From Paramacrobiotus metropolitanus (taxonomy: Eukaryota > Tardigrada > Eutardigrada > Parachela > Macrobiotidae), in assembly GCF_019649055.1 (NCBI RefSeq), contig NW_026570227.1, forward strand, positions 1,116,001 to 1,180,000: a stretch of 64,000 bases of DNA. Direction: 5' to 3'. Shown piece by piece: positions 49,416-60,868 of the stretch. Both the position numbers and the translations under genes were made by a program. The notes below the pieces were generated by a model. That model did no database searches and was not told the origin of the DNA. It saw nothing but the letters and a program-made list of their open reading frames with translations. Positions within the stretch are counted from its first letter, which is position 1; each line of letters opens with the position of its first letter.

Positions 49416-52092
49416 GAAAAAGATCAAATTTATCTACCGAGCGCAGTACATCGCAGAGCGTCCGCGCGTCGGCGACATCGTCCTCTTCACGCGGATGAAC
49501 AAACCGAAACGCAGTGAAAGCGTCTTCGACGCAAAGAACGCGGACACGGAATTCCCGGCGCTCGAGAGGCCGGGCGTCGTTAAGCCGAAGCCGAATCCCG
49601 CGAACCCAGTAGAGAATGTGGACGCGGGTCCGGTAGTGTGTGTGGGCGTGGTCAAGGACATCTCCCCCGATATCATCGTCCACTTTGACGCGGCCCCGCC
49701 GCCGGAAGTGGCCCTGGCTACTTGGGAGATGGAGGTGCTGGGCAACTTGACCACCTTCAAACACGCCGTCGACGCTGTGGCCACGTTCGTCGCGCAGAAA
49801 GAGAACGGCACGCTGGCGTTTAACGCCATCATGGGGCTGCCGTTTGAGGAGGTCGTCGCCGATGAAAATGAGAAACTGGAGGAATTTTTTGCGCTACTGA
49901 AGAAAATTGAGGAGAAACTGGGGGAAAAGAAGGATCCACGGCAAAATGTCGTCAAGATCAATGAATCACAGAAAGCGGCGGTTAGAATGGCCTGTAGCAA
50001 CAAGCTGACGGTTATTCAAGGGCCACCCGGCACAGGTGAGAAGAGTCAGAAGACTAAAAGACTAAATAATATTTTCTCGGAAAAGTAATTTATTCACAGC
50101 ATGTTCATAGAAAAAAACCCCGCACAGTAAAAGTGAAATAACCACACTCGATACTTTTATAACTAGGATGAAGTTTTTGCAATAAATTAACAGGGAAAAC
50201 GCAGACGATAGCGTTCATGCTACACGTGTTGATGGAAAGGTACGGGAAATGCCGGGTGTTGGCGGTGGCCTCAACCAACACTGCCGCCGATAACATCTTG
50301 CGCGGAATCCTTAAGCTGAAGACGCTGATAAAGCCGGGTAAGAAACTGAAGCGATAATGTCTGCGAATCTGTGTATCGTTTGCGACGATTCTATTACAAT
50401 TTGGTTTTGTTGATAGATGACATCGATTTTTCGCCGGTGCGCGTCGGTGATAAATCGGCGGTGGCGAAGGATCTGCAGCAGTACACCTTGGCGGATTTGG
50501 CCGAGGGAAGAACCCGCAACGGGACGAAGAAGAGCGCCCAGAAAGTCTTGCAAACGGCGGATCTTATCGTGGGCACGTGCGTCGGCGCCGGGCTGGCCGA
50601 TCTGAAGGGTGTCGTCTTCGATGTGGTCATTATCGACGAAGCCTCTCAGGTATGCTGCTAATGTCTACACTCGGTAAGATGCTTTTCGAGTAGACACACG
50701 AGAAACGGTCCACTCCGTTTCCAAAGCAGAGAATCAGTGTTGCTTTAATGCGAGGTAACGCTGCTTGTGTTCAGGAAGCGTTTTGTATCGGTAAGAGACT
50801 GGATGAAGTGTATTATGTACTGAAATGATGAAAAGCGTAATTTTGCGTTTAACCTACGTTAATGCGAATAATCCAGTAAAAACTACTGCTCTTTGATATG
50901 TGATTGTAAAATTCTGGTTGTCTCAAGCATTGATTAACAATGCTGTTAATATCTCAACTCGAACATCTTATTCAGTGTTTTCAGGAGCCGCTAACTGCGT
51001 AGATTAGAGATGGATGAGACGTCGTTGATGCAGTTTTTCTTTGATTCTAACCTGCAGGTGACGGAGCCGTGCGCGTTGATCGCCATCGTCAAAGCCGCGC
51101 GGGTCGTCTTAGTGGGCGACCACCAGCAGCTGCCGCCGCAAGTGCATGAATTAGCCAAATCCGACGTTCCCGGCTTGGATCTGAGTGTGTCGCTCTTCGA
51201 CCGCCTGGTCCACTCCGACGCCATCCACGTGCAGATGCTAGATGAGCACCACCGTTCCCACCCCTTCATCATCGACTTCTGCTCGCGGATCTTCTATGGC
51301 GGCCGGCTGAAAGCAGTTGTCTCGCCGGCGGACCGGCCCTTGCCGCTCGGCATCGAGTGGCCCAATCCGGACAAACCGGTGGTGTTTATCAATGTACAGG
51401 AGGCGAAGCGGTTTCAGTACGGTTTGCGGGTAAACCACGCGGAGGCGGAGATGGTGGTCCGTGTGCTGGAGAAACTGCTGCTGCATGGCGAGGCTAATGT
51501 CACCGCGAAGGAGATTGGTGTGGTCACTCCGTACCGCCACCAGGTGCAGCATCTGATCAAGACACTGAAGGAGACGCCGGCGCTGAAAATTTTGGCGAAA
51601 GATATCGAGGTTGTCACCATCGATGGGTTCCAGGTTAGGCCGTTATCTAAATGACCTTCCACATTTAATACTGTGGTGTACTGAGTTTGTGTGTTTCCTG
51701 TCCTTCTAATATTTTTTCAATTCTTGCCTGAGCAACTTTCTCCTGTTTTCCCGTTCCCTCGTAACGATTCTATAGTTTTCTTAGGTTATTCTTAGGTTCT
51801 TCTTAGGTTCATTGAACTGCAGTGTATGATATCTATTGGCTGAAGTCCGTTGGTGCGGATTGCATGGTCGCGAGAAGGATGTGATTGTGTTCTCGGCGGT
51901 GCGCGACGCACCGGTAACCTCGACTGGTTCAACGACGCGCGTCGCTTCAACGTCCTCATGACGCGTGCCCGCCGCGGCCTCATCGTCGTGGCCAACGCCG
52001 AGGCGCTGCGAGCCACGGCAGGTTCCTGCTGGAGCCGGTGGGTGGATTACGTGCACCAACACCGTCTAATCATGGCGCCGGGTAAAGTATAG
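49416..52092 (+). CDS. Superfamily 1 RNA helicase (UPF1/SDE3/ZNFX1-like), multi-exon, disrupted near its end
   Basis: Exons 49416 (or ATG 49495)-50035, 50194-50337, 50417-50649, 51058-51633 and a last one ending at 52092. The first splices restore motifs in phase: motif I is split by an intron (GPPGTG, then KTQTIAFM). Motif Ic is in the next exon. Motif II is DEASQ (50637-50651), motif III GDHQQLPP (51115), motif IV region EHHRSHPFI, motif V/VI parts VTPYRHQ, REKDVIVFSAVR and NVLMTRARRGL. The fold is that of RNA helicases in NMD and RNAi (UPF1, ZNFX1). In the last exon, the REKDVIVF and NVLMTRAR parts are in different frames (shift near 51910), and no phase-matched acceptor was found, so it may be a recent pseudogene. 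Donors of matching phase exist before the upstream RdRP stop, so RdRP and helicase might be one gene. Confidence 0.78.
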
Positions 52093-52818
52093 ATCCAGTG
52101 TGAACTATAGCGGTTGCACGGCTATTTCTTTGTTTGTTATAGTAATCAGACATCAGTTATGGTTTTATCTGTTTTACGGGTGGAATGACATGGCCAGTAC
52201 GCATTTTTACGTTTGACATTTTTCATTACAATGTGCCGCTGATTGGCGATTCGTGGATGCTAAAACGGCTGGTCTGAGTGTGTTTGACCGGCAAATGCCT
52301 TGCCGTTATGTTGAAAATAACAAAAAGGTCGCAGACGCGGGCACTATTTGACAATTAAAATTCAAAACATTAAGAAGCCAACCAAAATCTATCTTCTCGT
52401 GGGTTAAAAGGTAATGTGCTTAACACAGCCGGAGCGTTTCCCTAATATATTAGCTAAACTAAAACGTTGCTTAAGAAAAGCAGTAGAATGAGCTTCTCCA
52501 GTCAGTTCACGAATTCATCGGCCTATGCAACGCAGCAATCCGCTTAAAGCCGGACCGGAAATACCTAACGCTTCAACCACCTACGGGATAGAAAAAACAG
52601 TCTTTAATAATTATTTGTCGCACGCGGGCTTCCTGACCATACTCTACAACAGTACCAGCTTTCCACGTAATTTCTATAACGTAAAGCACAGATAGCACCT
52701 ATTCAGCGCGAATTTTGGGCCATTGACGATTGGCACTGCAGATACACCACGTTCACCACAATGACAAATTTGGCTAACGCATTAGAAATTACGGAACAAT
52801 CTTGTGCATACCTCTAAA
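52093..52818. other. Intergenic region with a dispersed repeat copy
   Basis: Contains the empty-site copy of the dispersed repeat (52336-52495). Otherwise AT-rich, with no gene recognised. Confidence 0.5.
52336..52495 (+). repeat. Dispersed repeat, uninterrupted copy
   Basis: Counterpart of 42520-42640 plus 44651-44700. At the point where the transposon sits in the other copy, it reads TTTCCCTAATATATTAGC. Confidence 0.65.
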
Positions 52819-54083
52819 TCAGCGGACCCCGACAAGGAAAACATCCGAGACGTCTGCCTGCAGCTTGCGCCGTAGCTGCGTTATTTTGAGTTCCCAAAAG
52901 CAAAAAAAATTTAGTGTACGATTCGGTACAGCACAGAATATTTTTTACTTTTAATACGATTAGTAAAACAACAACGGCTAACCATAGGATGCGGCTGGAC
53001 TGCCATAAAGAAAACAAACGCGAAATGCACCGTGCAGCGCACTGGGCCCGTCCACACCCCCGCCACCGCTATCGTCCCTTGGTACCCTCCCACAAACCAC
53101 CGAGCCATGCACGCGCCAACGCTTAACACATCCAATAAAAGCCACGCACCCAGCACCGAAGAGTAAACCTCGCTAATTTTCTGGGAGAGCTGCAGCAGCG
53201 CCCGCTCCTTTCGGAAACAGCGCACAATCTCGTCCTTCATCTTGAGTACTTGTGCTGCGTCCCATGTCCAGACGCTTTCTATAAATATCGCTTCGAGTTG
53301 CCGAAGATCTTGCAGCAGCGGTGTAACGCAGAATGACAGATACAGCATAATGGTGCCCGCGAAGAGGCCCGCGGTGCATGTCGACAAGACGTCGACCAGA
53401 GTGAACAAGGCCGTCCAGATGTAGTTCTTTTGTTGCTCAGTGACATCCCACACAACAAACTTCTTCGTGGTACTGGGACTCAACGTGGTAACGAGCACAA
53501 GGGAAATGTACGTTTCATAGGTCGTCATTATGATCAGCAGCACAGTGACCAGAAAGCTCACGATCCCCAAATAGGTCGACAATGCCGGAGGCAGGTTTTG
53601 GCGGCGGTGGTCTCGGATTTGACTGACCAAGCCCATCAGGGCTGGTCCTAACAACCACAACGCCATGAAGTCGAATATTCCGCGCAAACAGTAGGAAATG
53701 GCGAACAACTTGGCCAGACGAGCGATGACGGGATACAGTACACCGGCTTCTTCGTTTGGCTGGATCGGAACGAGGGATAAGAGGGTTACGATGCAGACGG
53801 CCAACAGTAACAGCAGCACCTTGGCCGCGCCGGTGTTGCCCGAAAGTCCAGCGACGAGACTTGGCGCGGTCGAAATGATGATGAGCGGATTGTCGAGAAG
53901 AACGCGCAACCAGGTCGCTAAACAGACATCCAGAAATCCTCTCCGGGAAAGTGTATTCTTGGGATCGATGCCTGCGTCGAGGTCTGGTCGCGTGGTGTCG
54001 GGAGAAGGTGACGAAAGGTCACCGTCCATGGTGTCCGTTGGATAGACTGCCACCAGCTCCTCGTCAGATTCTGCGTGAGCCAT
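52819..54083 (-). CDS. Multi-pass membrane protein, family copy 1 (inverted)
   Basis: Exon 1 54083-52983 and exon 2 52875-52819, joined in phase at GTTAGC..CGCAG, giving 385 residues. ATG at 54083, an acidic N-terminus, then about seven hydrophobic segments (for example VLLLLLAVCIVTLLSLV; LVTVLLIIMTTYETYISLVL; LFTLVDVLSTCTAGLFAGT). The second exon encodes an amphipathic LRRKLQADVSDVF tail. The copies at 57.7 and 62.0 kb share the same order: LRGIFDFMAL versus VRGLTDVVLF, and DVLSTCTAGLFAG versus DFMSTITAGFFAG. The build resembles animal gustatory-receptor-like proteins, but I see no diagnostic family motif, so the role is open. Confidence 0.7.
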
Positions 54084-55518
54084 AATATCTCAACAGGATT
54101 TAATGTGATCGCGTAGATAGGAAAACGGAGCTCTTAAAGCATCTCACAATTGCTTGTTTATTCAGCGCTTCGAGCAAACGACTGTACGAGGTTGGAAAGG
54201 GGTGCAAGGTCACGGACAAGTCATACAGGCGATTATCGGAAGCGTGAAGCAGCAGGTTATTACGAGGCCAGTTCCAAGACCCAATTTATCTATAGCGTCC
54301 CATGCAAACGCATACAGAATGCTGACTAAAGGGAGGTTTAGAAATAGAATGCACAGCCTCTGAAAAATAGGCGCACCCATGCTACACTTATGGTAAGCCG
54401 GTCAGAATAGGTGGCCTGGCCCGTGGCCACAACGCCGCTTAGACAGCGTTCATCGGCTTTAATATCTAAACAGGACTCAATATCATCGTGTAGAGAGAAT
54501 CAAGTGAAAACTACCGGTGTGCTGTGGCCAGTTTATGAGCATTCACTACTTTTCCACGGTTGGGCAGGGGCTGACGTACAAGGTTCCTGCGGCCTGCACC
54601 GAGCAAACAAGGATCGCAGATAGTGTAGCTCGTTTTGAAAGGATAGTCGGCAATGTTCTGCGACAGCACCGCTTCATATTAATATCGAGTTGCTGCAAGC
54701 GGTACATCGTGCTCCCGTATCCGGGTTGACTGGTCATGTTATTCGAGCTGTTCAAATGTTTTCACCGCAATGGATTTACTTAACCTGAGCTAAAGCAAAC
54801 ATAAATACTCGCCGGTGCATTCTCTCGTTGTTTTTCGCCAACAGCGACGGCTAATCCAGTTGGCCCCAGTGTTGGCCTGACAAGCAGCGGCGACATCAGT
54901 CGCCCTTACCGAAACTGAATAGTATACAATTTCAAAAAACTGGCTGGGATATGCACTTTGCTGTGTGTAATCAGCGGCTTCTCCGATTTTGAGCTGTAAT
55001 GATTGTAATGGTTTTATTTCCAAACTTGTAAAAGCAAATGCCATTTACGCTAAAAAAAGTGTTGTTGGCAGTGCGTTTCGAGCTGTTGGTGGCAGTGCGC
55101 TGATTTGATCATTTTTGCAGTATACCTTCAATAGCGATTAAATGCATACATGTACTGCTCAAAAGTTGAAAACAATTAACTGGAAAAATCGATAGGAAAT
55201 GTCAAATATGGATCAATTTTTGTACCGCAAACACGTATTATATAGTATCCTCACCGTATGAATGTAAATATTACTATCATATCGCAGAATTAAACCAACT
55301 ATGAGATTTGTCCAGAAAGAATTTCCGAGATGACATATTCACCCTAATAATTCGTAACATATGGAAAATAAAACGTAGCGTATTGCGCGTGATGAGACAG
55401 TAAGCGTAGACAAACGAATGAAAAGCAGTTATAAGCATCGTAATGCTATTGCATACCAGCAGTTTTTCACATTGTGTTTTTCTTAGGCTGGTAACGGGGA
55501 CTTATTCGGTAAATTTTG
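54084..55518. other. Intergenic region with a duplicated 5' flank
   Basis: The 40 bp just upstream of the membrane gene (54084-54121, containing AATATCTCAACAGGATTTAAT) recur in diverged form at about 54459-54500 (AATATCTAAACAGGACTCAAT). The remaining DNA has short frames only. It may hold the remnant of another family copy. Confidence 0.5.
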
Positions 55519-56214
55519 TTAAGGGAAGTGGCCAGGTACATGGTACCAGATTCGTGTACATGTACGAAATCTTTCACTTTCGCGCACTCCCAAAACCTTT
55601 TTTCTCTTGTTTTATGACAGTCTGTAGTCAAATGATTTGCATACACAGGCCTGAAAACCGTTTGCGAGCGCAACATCCGGTTCGCAAGTTATGGCTGTTA
55701 GAAAATTCCAAAAAGTTTAAATGCATTCAGGTGTACCAAAAGTCTCATTATGGACCGATCTCTTTCAGATTTTGCACGTAAATGCACATAACCACGAAAA
55801 ACGTTTTTACACCGATCCACTGTTCTAGCATGTTTTTCAAATTTTAAAATGAATTTTAAAAATTTTAAAAATTTTAAAATTCATTTTAAAATTTGAAAAA
55901 AATCGTGGAAGTATGGATCGGGGTAAAAACGATCTTCATGGCCATGTGCATTTACATGCAAAATTTGAAGGAGATCGGTCCATAATGAGACTTTTGGTAC
56001 ACCTGAAAGCATTTAAACTTTTGGGAATTTTCTTACAGCCATAACTCCCGAACCGGATATTGCGCGCGCAAACGGTTTTCAGGCCTGTCTATACAAATCA
56101 TTTGACTACCGAATGTCATAAAACAAAAGAAAAAAGGGTTTGGGAGTGCGCGAAAGTGAAAGATTTCGTGCATGTACACGAATTTGGTACCATGTACCGG
56201 GCCACTTCCCTTAA
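55519..56214. repeat. Long palindromic fold-back element, about 330-bp arms
   Basis: The left arm starts TTAAGGGAAGTGGCCAGGTA and the right arm ends with its complement at 56214. The centre, near 55866, is an AT-rich self-complementary run of TTTTAAAA blocks. The arms differ at many positions, so it is not a recent copying error. Related sequence lies at 47400-47770. Transcription would give a long dsRNA hairpin. Confidence 0.85.
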
Positions 56215-56316
56215 GGCGGTGCCTGATGAAGCAGCATCTAACAAAAATCCCTTCCAGTAAGCGTGGGAAGGAACAGTTTCCAACACACTCTAGCATTCCA
56301 AGTTGAATCTCAAGAC

Positions 56317-56548
56317 TTAAACAGTGAAAAACACAAAGCAGAAAACAGGCTTTCTCCGGTCAATACGTGACACTTTTGCCGCTTTCTTTGAACAAATTAA
56401 CGGACGCGTCGCACCAGACACCCAGTTTCTCGTCAGCAAGCGGAACAAAATGACAACGGTCCACCATAGTGCTGTACTGTGACTGTTCTTCACGAACGCT
56501 TGTTCTGCAGCCGCGTCCGCATGTCTGGTGACCTTGGAAGCCATCCAT
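56317..56548 (-). pseudogene. Fragment of a repeat-encoded protein
   Basis: A frame around MVDRCHFVPLADEKLGVWC resembles the start of the small frame at 59993-60244 (LTDRCYFVPVACETFGTFC). It has no independent start. It is probably a remnant of a mobile element gene. Confidence 0.4.
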
Positions 56549-57727
56549 TCATTTTTCTTGGCTCATATATATCCATCGTCGACAAAAACTGGGTGTAGTC
56601 GTTCTCGATGCAGGCGCCCAACGCCGCAATAAGACCTGGTCTGTACGTAACGAAGGCACACTGTTTGGCTAAAACAATGAGTATAGTTACTGATGACCTT
56701 TGTTGCATATAATATTCTCTTCTACGAAAGTGGGGAAAAAGCAGTCCAAGTAACAATTTTGTTCACAACTTCAAGAGAATGAGAACACCCGATTTTGATT
56801 ATGGCAACTAAGTTATGCATCGTTACAGCAAAATTAAAAAAATTCGGATACCGTGAAACCTGACGTTCGCTACTTTGTCCGCGCCTACTCCTCGTCTTGG
56901 CGGCAACAGACAGGTGCTGTAGTCCTAAAAAGCCATCACTATCAGGATGTGGACGCAGCATTACCATGTTAAGCTAAAGAGATATTCTGCCTCAGATCCT
57001 CGTAGAAAATTCTCTTTCCGATAGTCATTAATGAGCATCGTGGCTGATGTGCCTCAGCATCCAAATGTTTCAAAACCGACAGGAACAAACTCGTATCGTT
57101 TCAGCAAAAAGCGGTATCTCTTTCCATTAACGGTTTCAGTTTGGTCACTGTCCCTCCGGCTTTTTCATTGGAATGCAGACGACTACACCGGCACATGGTC
57201 AATAGCATCCTGCAACCGGAGAAGCCGCTGCTCAAACACACCAGTGCACGCCACATCTCCTTTCAGGCATGCCGTACACTTTTGAGTGTGGCGCGGTAAG
57301 GGCGACGCACCTCGGTGCAGACCGTGACAAACCAACACCGCGGCCGATGGATTAATGTCTGTCATTTCTGTATACACACTGCTTGGAAGAGGGAGTAAAA
57401 GTATCAACATCATCGAGTTAATGTATATCGACGCAGTTCGCGCAACGCGCATCGCAGGGATCGGACGATGATGATGTAACACGGATACGGTGATACGACA
57501 CCGGTTTTTTCATCAATTCGATGGCAAAATATTGGCGATCGCGTCTCTCTGAACTGGCTTTACTGCTGACGTCGTTGTGTGCTCGATACCGCGTCAGATG
57601 AAACTTTTCAGTCAGACCTGCTCACCTGTGGTGAACGCTTATAAATTGGTTGCGGAGCAAACAGATCCATAACGGCAACTGTAATTAAAATTTCCTTACA
57701 CGATATCTTGAGCCCTGTGGTGAAACT
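56549..57727. other. Intergenic region, partly segmental duplication
   Basis: 57180-57440 matches 61430-61640 with divergence (for example CAACCGGAGAAGCCGCTGCT versus CAACCGGAGAAACCGCTGCA). The rest shows nothing I recognise. Confidence 0.5.
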
Positions 57728-59123
57728 ATGGCTGACGCTGATGAAGAACTGGACGCTTCGCACTGTCTGGCCCTGGTGCGCATGTTGCTCGTGACCTTTC
57801 TCAGCGCGTGTCGGATTTTCGGCATACAAAGCGTGATACAAGAACCATTCGCCCACCAACAAGTAGCCAGCGCTCAGATACCCGCCATCATCCTGTTTGT
57901 CGCGAATTTATCGTTTATTTTGTACTGCGTACGCGGCTTGACTGACGTTGTGCTGTTCGGCGTGCAAGGAACATCCATGTCGGCGTTGGCCCATTCTCTG
58001 AGTGACGGCCATCCATGCCGGCCGCCAGAGTATTTGGTGACGGTGTCCTTTCTGTTCGTTGTGATGATGGTATCGATTACAGGGCACAGGCGTACGTTTC
58101 CCTGTTGCTCGCCACCAACCTACCGGACAACGAGAATACGAGCAGATTCTTGGTCTGGGATGTCAGCGCGAAGCTAGCGGCGTACGCATCCATCGTCTTG
58201 ATCGGTCTTGTCGATTTCATGTCGACCTTCACGGCGGGGTTTTTCGCCGGCGTCATCTGTTTCTACATATCAGCGGCTGTCACGCCGCTCCTCGAAGATC
58301 TTGGACAACTCAAAGGACGATTGCCACGGGTATGTTTTCTTATGTTTTCTCATGTTCTCGTATGTTTCTTATGTTTTTCTTATGGCGACAGCGGACTCTA
58401 CACAGTTACCACTGCTGCACGAGGAAATCCAGCGTTGTCATGAGCAGGAGAAAGCGCTGCCGAAGCTAGTCCAGCGCATTGGTAAACTGTTTTCTCCGGT
58501 GCTCTCTGCTTGGCTGCTAATGGACTTCCTCATCGTTATTACGTACATGGCACGATCGTTCGTTGTGGTGTTCGAAGATACAGCAGCGGTGGTGGAGTTT
58601 TGGATGGCGCCGATGCCACACATCATCCATTTCGTCTTTGTCACCGCCATGTCGGTCCAACCGCAGCAAAAGGTAAGCTATGCGCAAGCCGAAATTCAGG
58701 AAATTCGAAAAATACAGAAAACCTAAGAAAACATTAAAAATAAGTAGAGGCGTCGTCTGAACGTAAATTACGCCTAGAAGCGCATCTCGGTTCAGGTCCA
58801 TTGTTGCGATATACTGTTGCATGCTGTTATTAAATCAATTACTGAATATAATTCTGTACCGAAGACTGATTTTCTCTGTTTTTTGTTCTACGCTGCAAAC
58901 CTGTGCAAAGCAGAGTAGCAGTTTTCTGCCAGCAAAAGATAGTACCATCCGAAATCGTTTATCTTAACAGACCGGGTGTAGCCCATCTACTATCGGTTCC
59001 TGTGGATATAAAATTTGATTATTTTGTTCTTTTATTTAGGGACTACAAGTTACCGGTCTGTGGAAAGAGCTAGAGGAAGACGTCTTTAACGTCCCCCATG
59101 TTCGCGGGCCATCCTCGATTTAG
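57728..59123 (+). pseudogene. Multi-pass membrane protein, family copy 2, broken
   Basis: Closest to the copy at 61955-63508. An ATG at 57728 is followed by a shortened N-terminus that lacks about 50 residues including the first hydrophobic segment. A one-base deletion near 58080 (one base fewer than the paralogue between GTATCGATTAC and GGCGTACG) shifts the frame. An intron at 58330-58391 (GTATGT..CGACAG) accounts for a second apparent frame change. The third exon at 59040-59123 (GLWKELEEDVF) is preserved. The conserved hydrophobic segments and splice sites show it was functional, and the shift and truncation make it a pseudogene unless the sequence is wrong at one base. Confidence 0.7.
58330..58391 (+). 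other. T-rich intron with TTTTCTTATG repeats
   Basis: 62 bp here. The equivalent intron in the copy at 62715-62798 is 84 bp and built from the same TTTTCTTATG unit. The length difference is the best evidence that it is spliced. Confidence 0.6.
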
Positions 59124-59992
59124 AAGTACGTATTTACATAAAGGCTGCAATGCGCAACTGAATATTGTCACGGCCGCATAAATCAGCAGGTTCTTACTAT
59201 ACTTTTTTACTACTAAGCCATTTTCGCATCCTCGTAGATCCGACTTTTTAACTGCAACGTCGGCCGTCATCCGGGCTTTCATCCGGTCTCTTCGCTACAC
59301 ACTACAAGGCACGTCATACCTGCGCTTTGACGCCGACACCGACGATCCCTACATGCTGCAACTGTATATATCCCGCTTCCGGCTGCCTAAACGCCACCGT
59401 CGTTGCCCAGAGACCAAACAGCGGCAACTTTATTCGTTATCAGTGGCTGCTGGTTTGTGGCGCTAAGCATAACAATTACGGATGGCTGCATACATTTGTT
59501 CTCGGTTAAATCATTGCTGTTGTACTGCATTCTGTATCTGTACAGAATAGTGTACGTATTACTGGTTTTTAACGAAATAACGTAACTTCGGGCTTTTATT
59601 GCGAAAAAAAAAATCATTCTTCGGATAGGCACCGCGACGACCAGCTGGCCAACGATAACAGTGATCTATACGAGACGTGTGCCTAATTCAAACGACCGGC
59701 TTAGGGGTTTCCAATAGTTCTAGTACCACCGATTTTGAAACGGTCCTTTTACAATCTCAAGAAATACTTTTTCTATTCACACTTTACCATTTAGAGCAAC
59801 GCTGCTAGAAGATGGTGCGTAATGTAATAGTCGTTATATTATCATGACGCCTCGACACACTCCGATCAAGTGTACAAGTGTGTGCATATTGTAAATTCGT
59901 AAGCTACTAAAGCGAGTGCCATAATTCATTCGTACATCGACGCGACCTCAAAGTGCGCTGGCGCAGCTGCCGAACGGGCTTTCACTGCGAAG
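59124..59992. other. Downstream flank of family copy 2
   Basis: 59300-59440 matches 63690-63800 with divergence (GTTGCCCAGAGACCAA versus TCGCCCAGAGACCAAC), so the duplicated segment reaches at least here. An extra C-terminal exon of the membrane gene is possible but unproved. Confidence 0.4.
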
Positions 59993-60244
59993 ATGGGGAA
60001 GTATAAGTCTCTTACGGATCGCTGTTATTTTGTCCCAGTTGCATGCGAGACATTTGGAACTTTTTGTGAGGAAACAATTGTCTTGTTAAAGGAGATTGGT
60101 AAGAAATTGTTTATGAGGACCGGCGAGATTCGTTCTACCTGTTTTTTGTTTCAACGTTTAAGCTTGGAAATAATGCGTGGCAATGCTATGAGTGTTTTGT
60201 GTACAGTCCCATCTCATGTTAATTGGGACAAATTCTTTATTTGA
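59993..60244 (+). CDS. Short repeat-type reading frame, 83 codons
   Basis: ATG-initiated frame beginning MGKYKSLTDRCYFVPV and ending before a TGA at 60244. The stretch FLFQRLSLEIMRGNAMSVL is a pattern I associate with the C-termini of mobile-element proteins in animals, but I cannot name the family. A diverged relative lies on the minus strand near 56360-56548. Likely a mobile-element remnant rather than a host gene. Confidence 0.35.
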   Translation: MGKYKSLTDRCYFVPVACETFGTFCEETIVLLKEIGKKLFMRTGEIRSTCFLFQRLSLEIMRGNAMSVLCTVPSHVNWDKFFI

Positions 60245-60637
60245 GTGATTTTTATTGAGCGAAGCTCGCCATGGTACATAATGCGATTAAAAACCTAATT
60301 CATTAAGCAGTACAGAGTACATATAAATATCCATTGAATCACACATGTCATGGAATCTTTGTTTTGCTAAGAAAACTATCCTCAGCTTACAGTCAATAAC
60401 TGCTTTGGTTTTAATGTGTTATGAAAGTCCTCTTCAGACTAATACAGCTTCGTGTCCGGAAAGGTAACCTGGCGGCGATCAACACTGAGCCCGTTGCAGT
60501 TGAAAGTATAGAGGACTACTCCAGCAGATCATCACAACACACAGGAGGCGCATAATAAACAGCAGCCGGTAACCTAAGAAGCCACTGTTCAAACACAGAA
60601 AAGTGTATGTCGCATTATGTTTCCGAGATCCCGTTCT

Positions 60638-60723
60638 CGTGAGCGTAGCTCGGTAACGGCAACGGACGGCGCTATACTCCACAATGAGGCGCCGTCCGTT
60701 GCCGAGACTGAGCTACGCTCACG
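60638..60723. repeat. Inverted repeat, 35-bp arms, 16-nt loop
   Basis: The arms CGTGAGCGTAGCTC...GGACGGCGC and its complement differ at a few central positions. It abuts a partial copy of the membrane-gene upstream flank. Confidence 0.8.
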
Positions 60724-60794
60724 ATAGTCTCGTATAACAGATACGAGACTTAGTCTCGTATAACAGTCATACTGGTACCATTATATAATGGTAA

Positions 60795-60868
60795 TACCGC
60801 GTCTGCAATAAACACAACCGATTATGTAGTCAAATTTTACGTAATCGGTTGTTTATCACATACGCGGT
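60795..60868. repeat. Imperfect hairpin, about 32-bp arms (MITE-like)
   Basis: TACCGCGT..TGCAATAAACA..CAACCGATTA pairs with TAATCGGTTGTTTATCA..ACGCGGT. A small palindrome, TACCATTATATAATGGTA, lies just before it. Confidence 0.7.
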
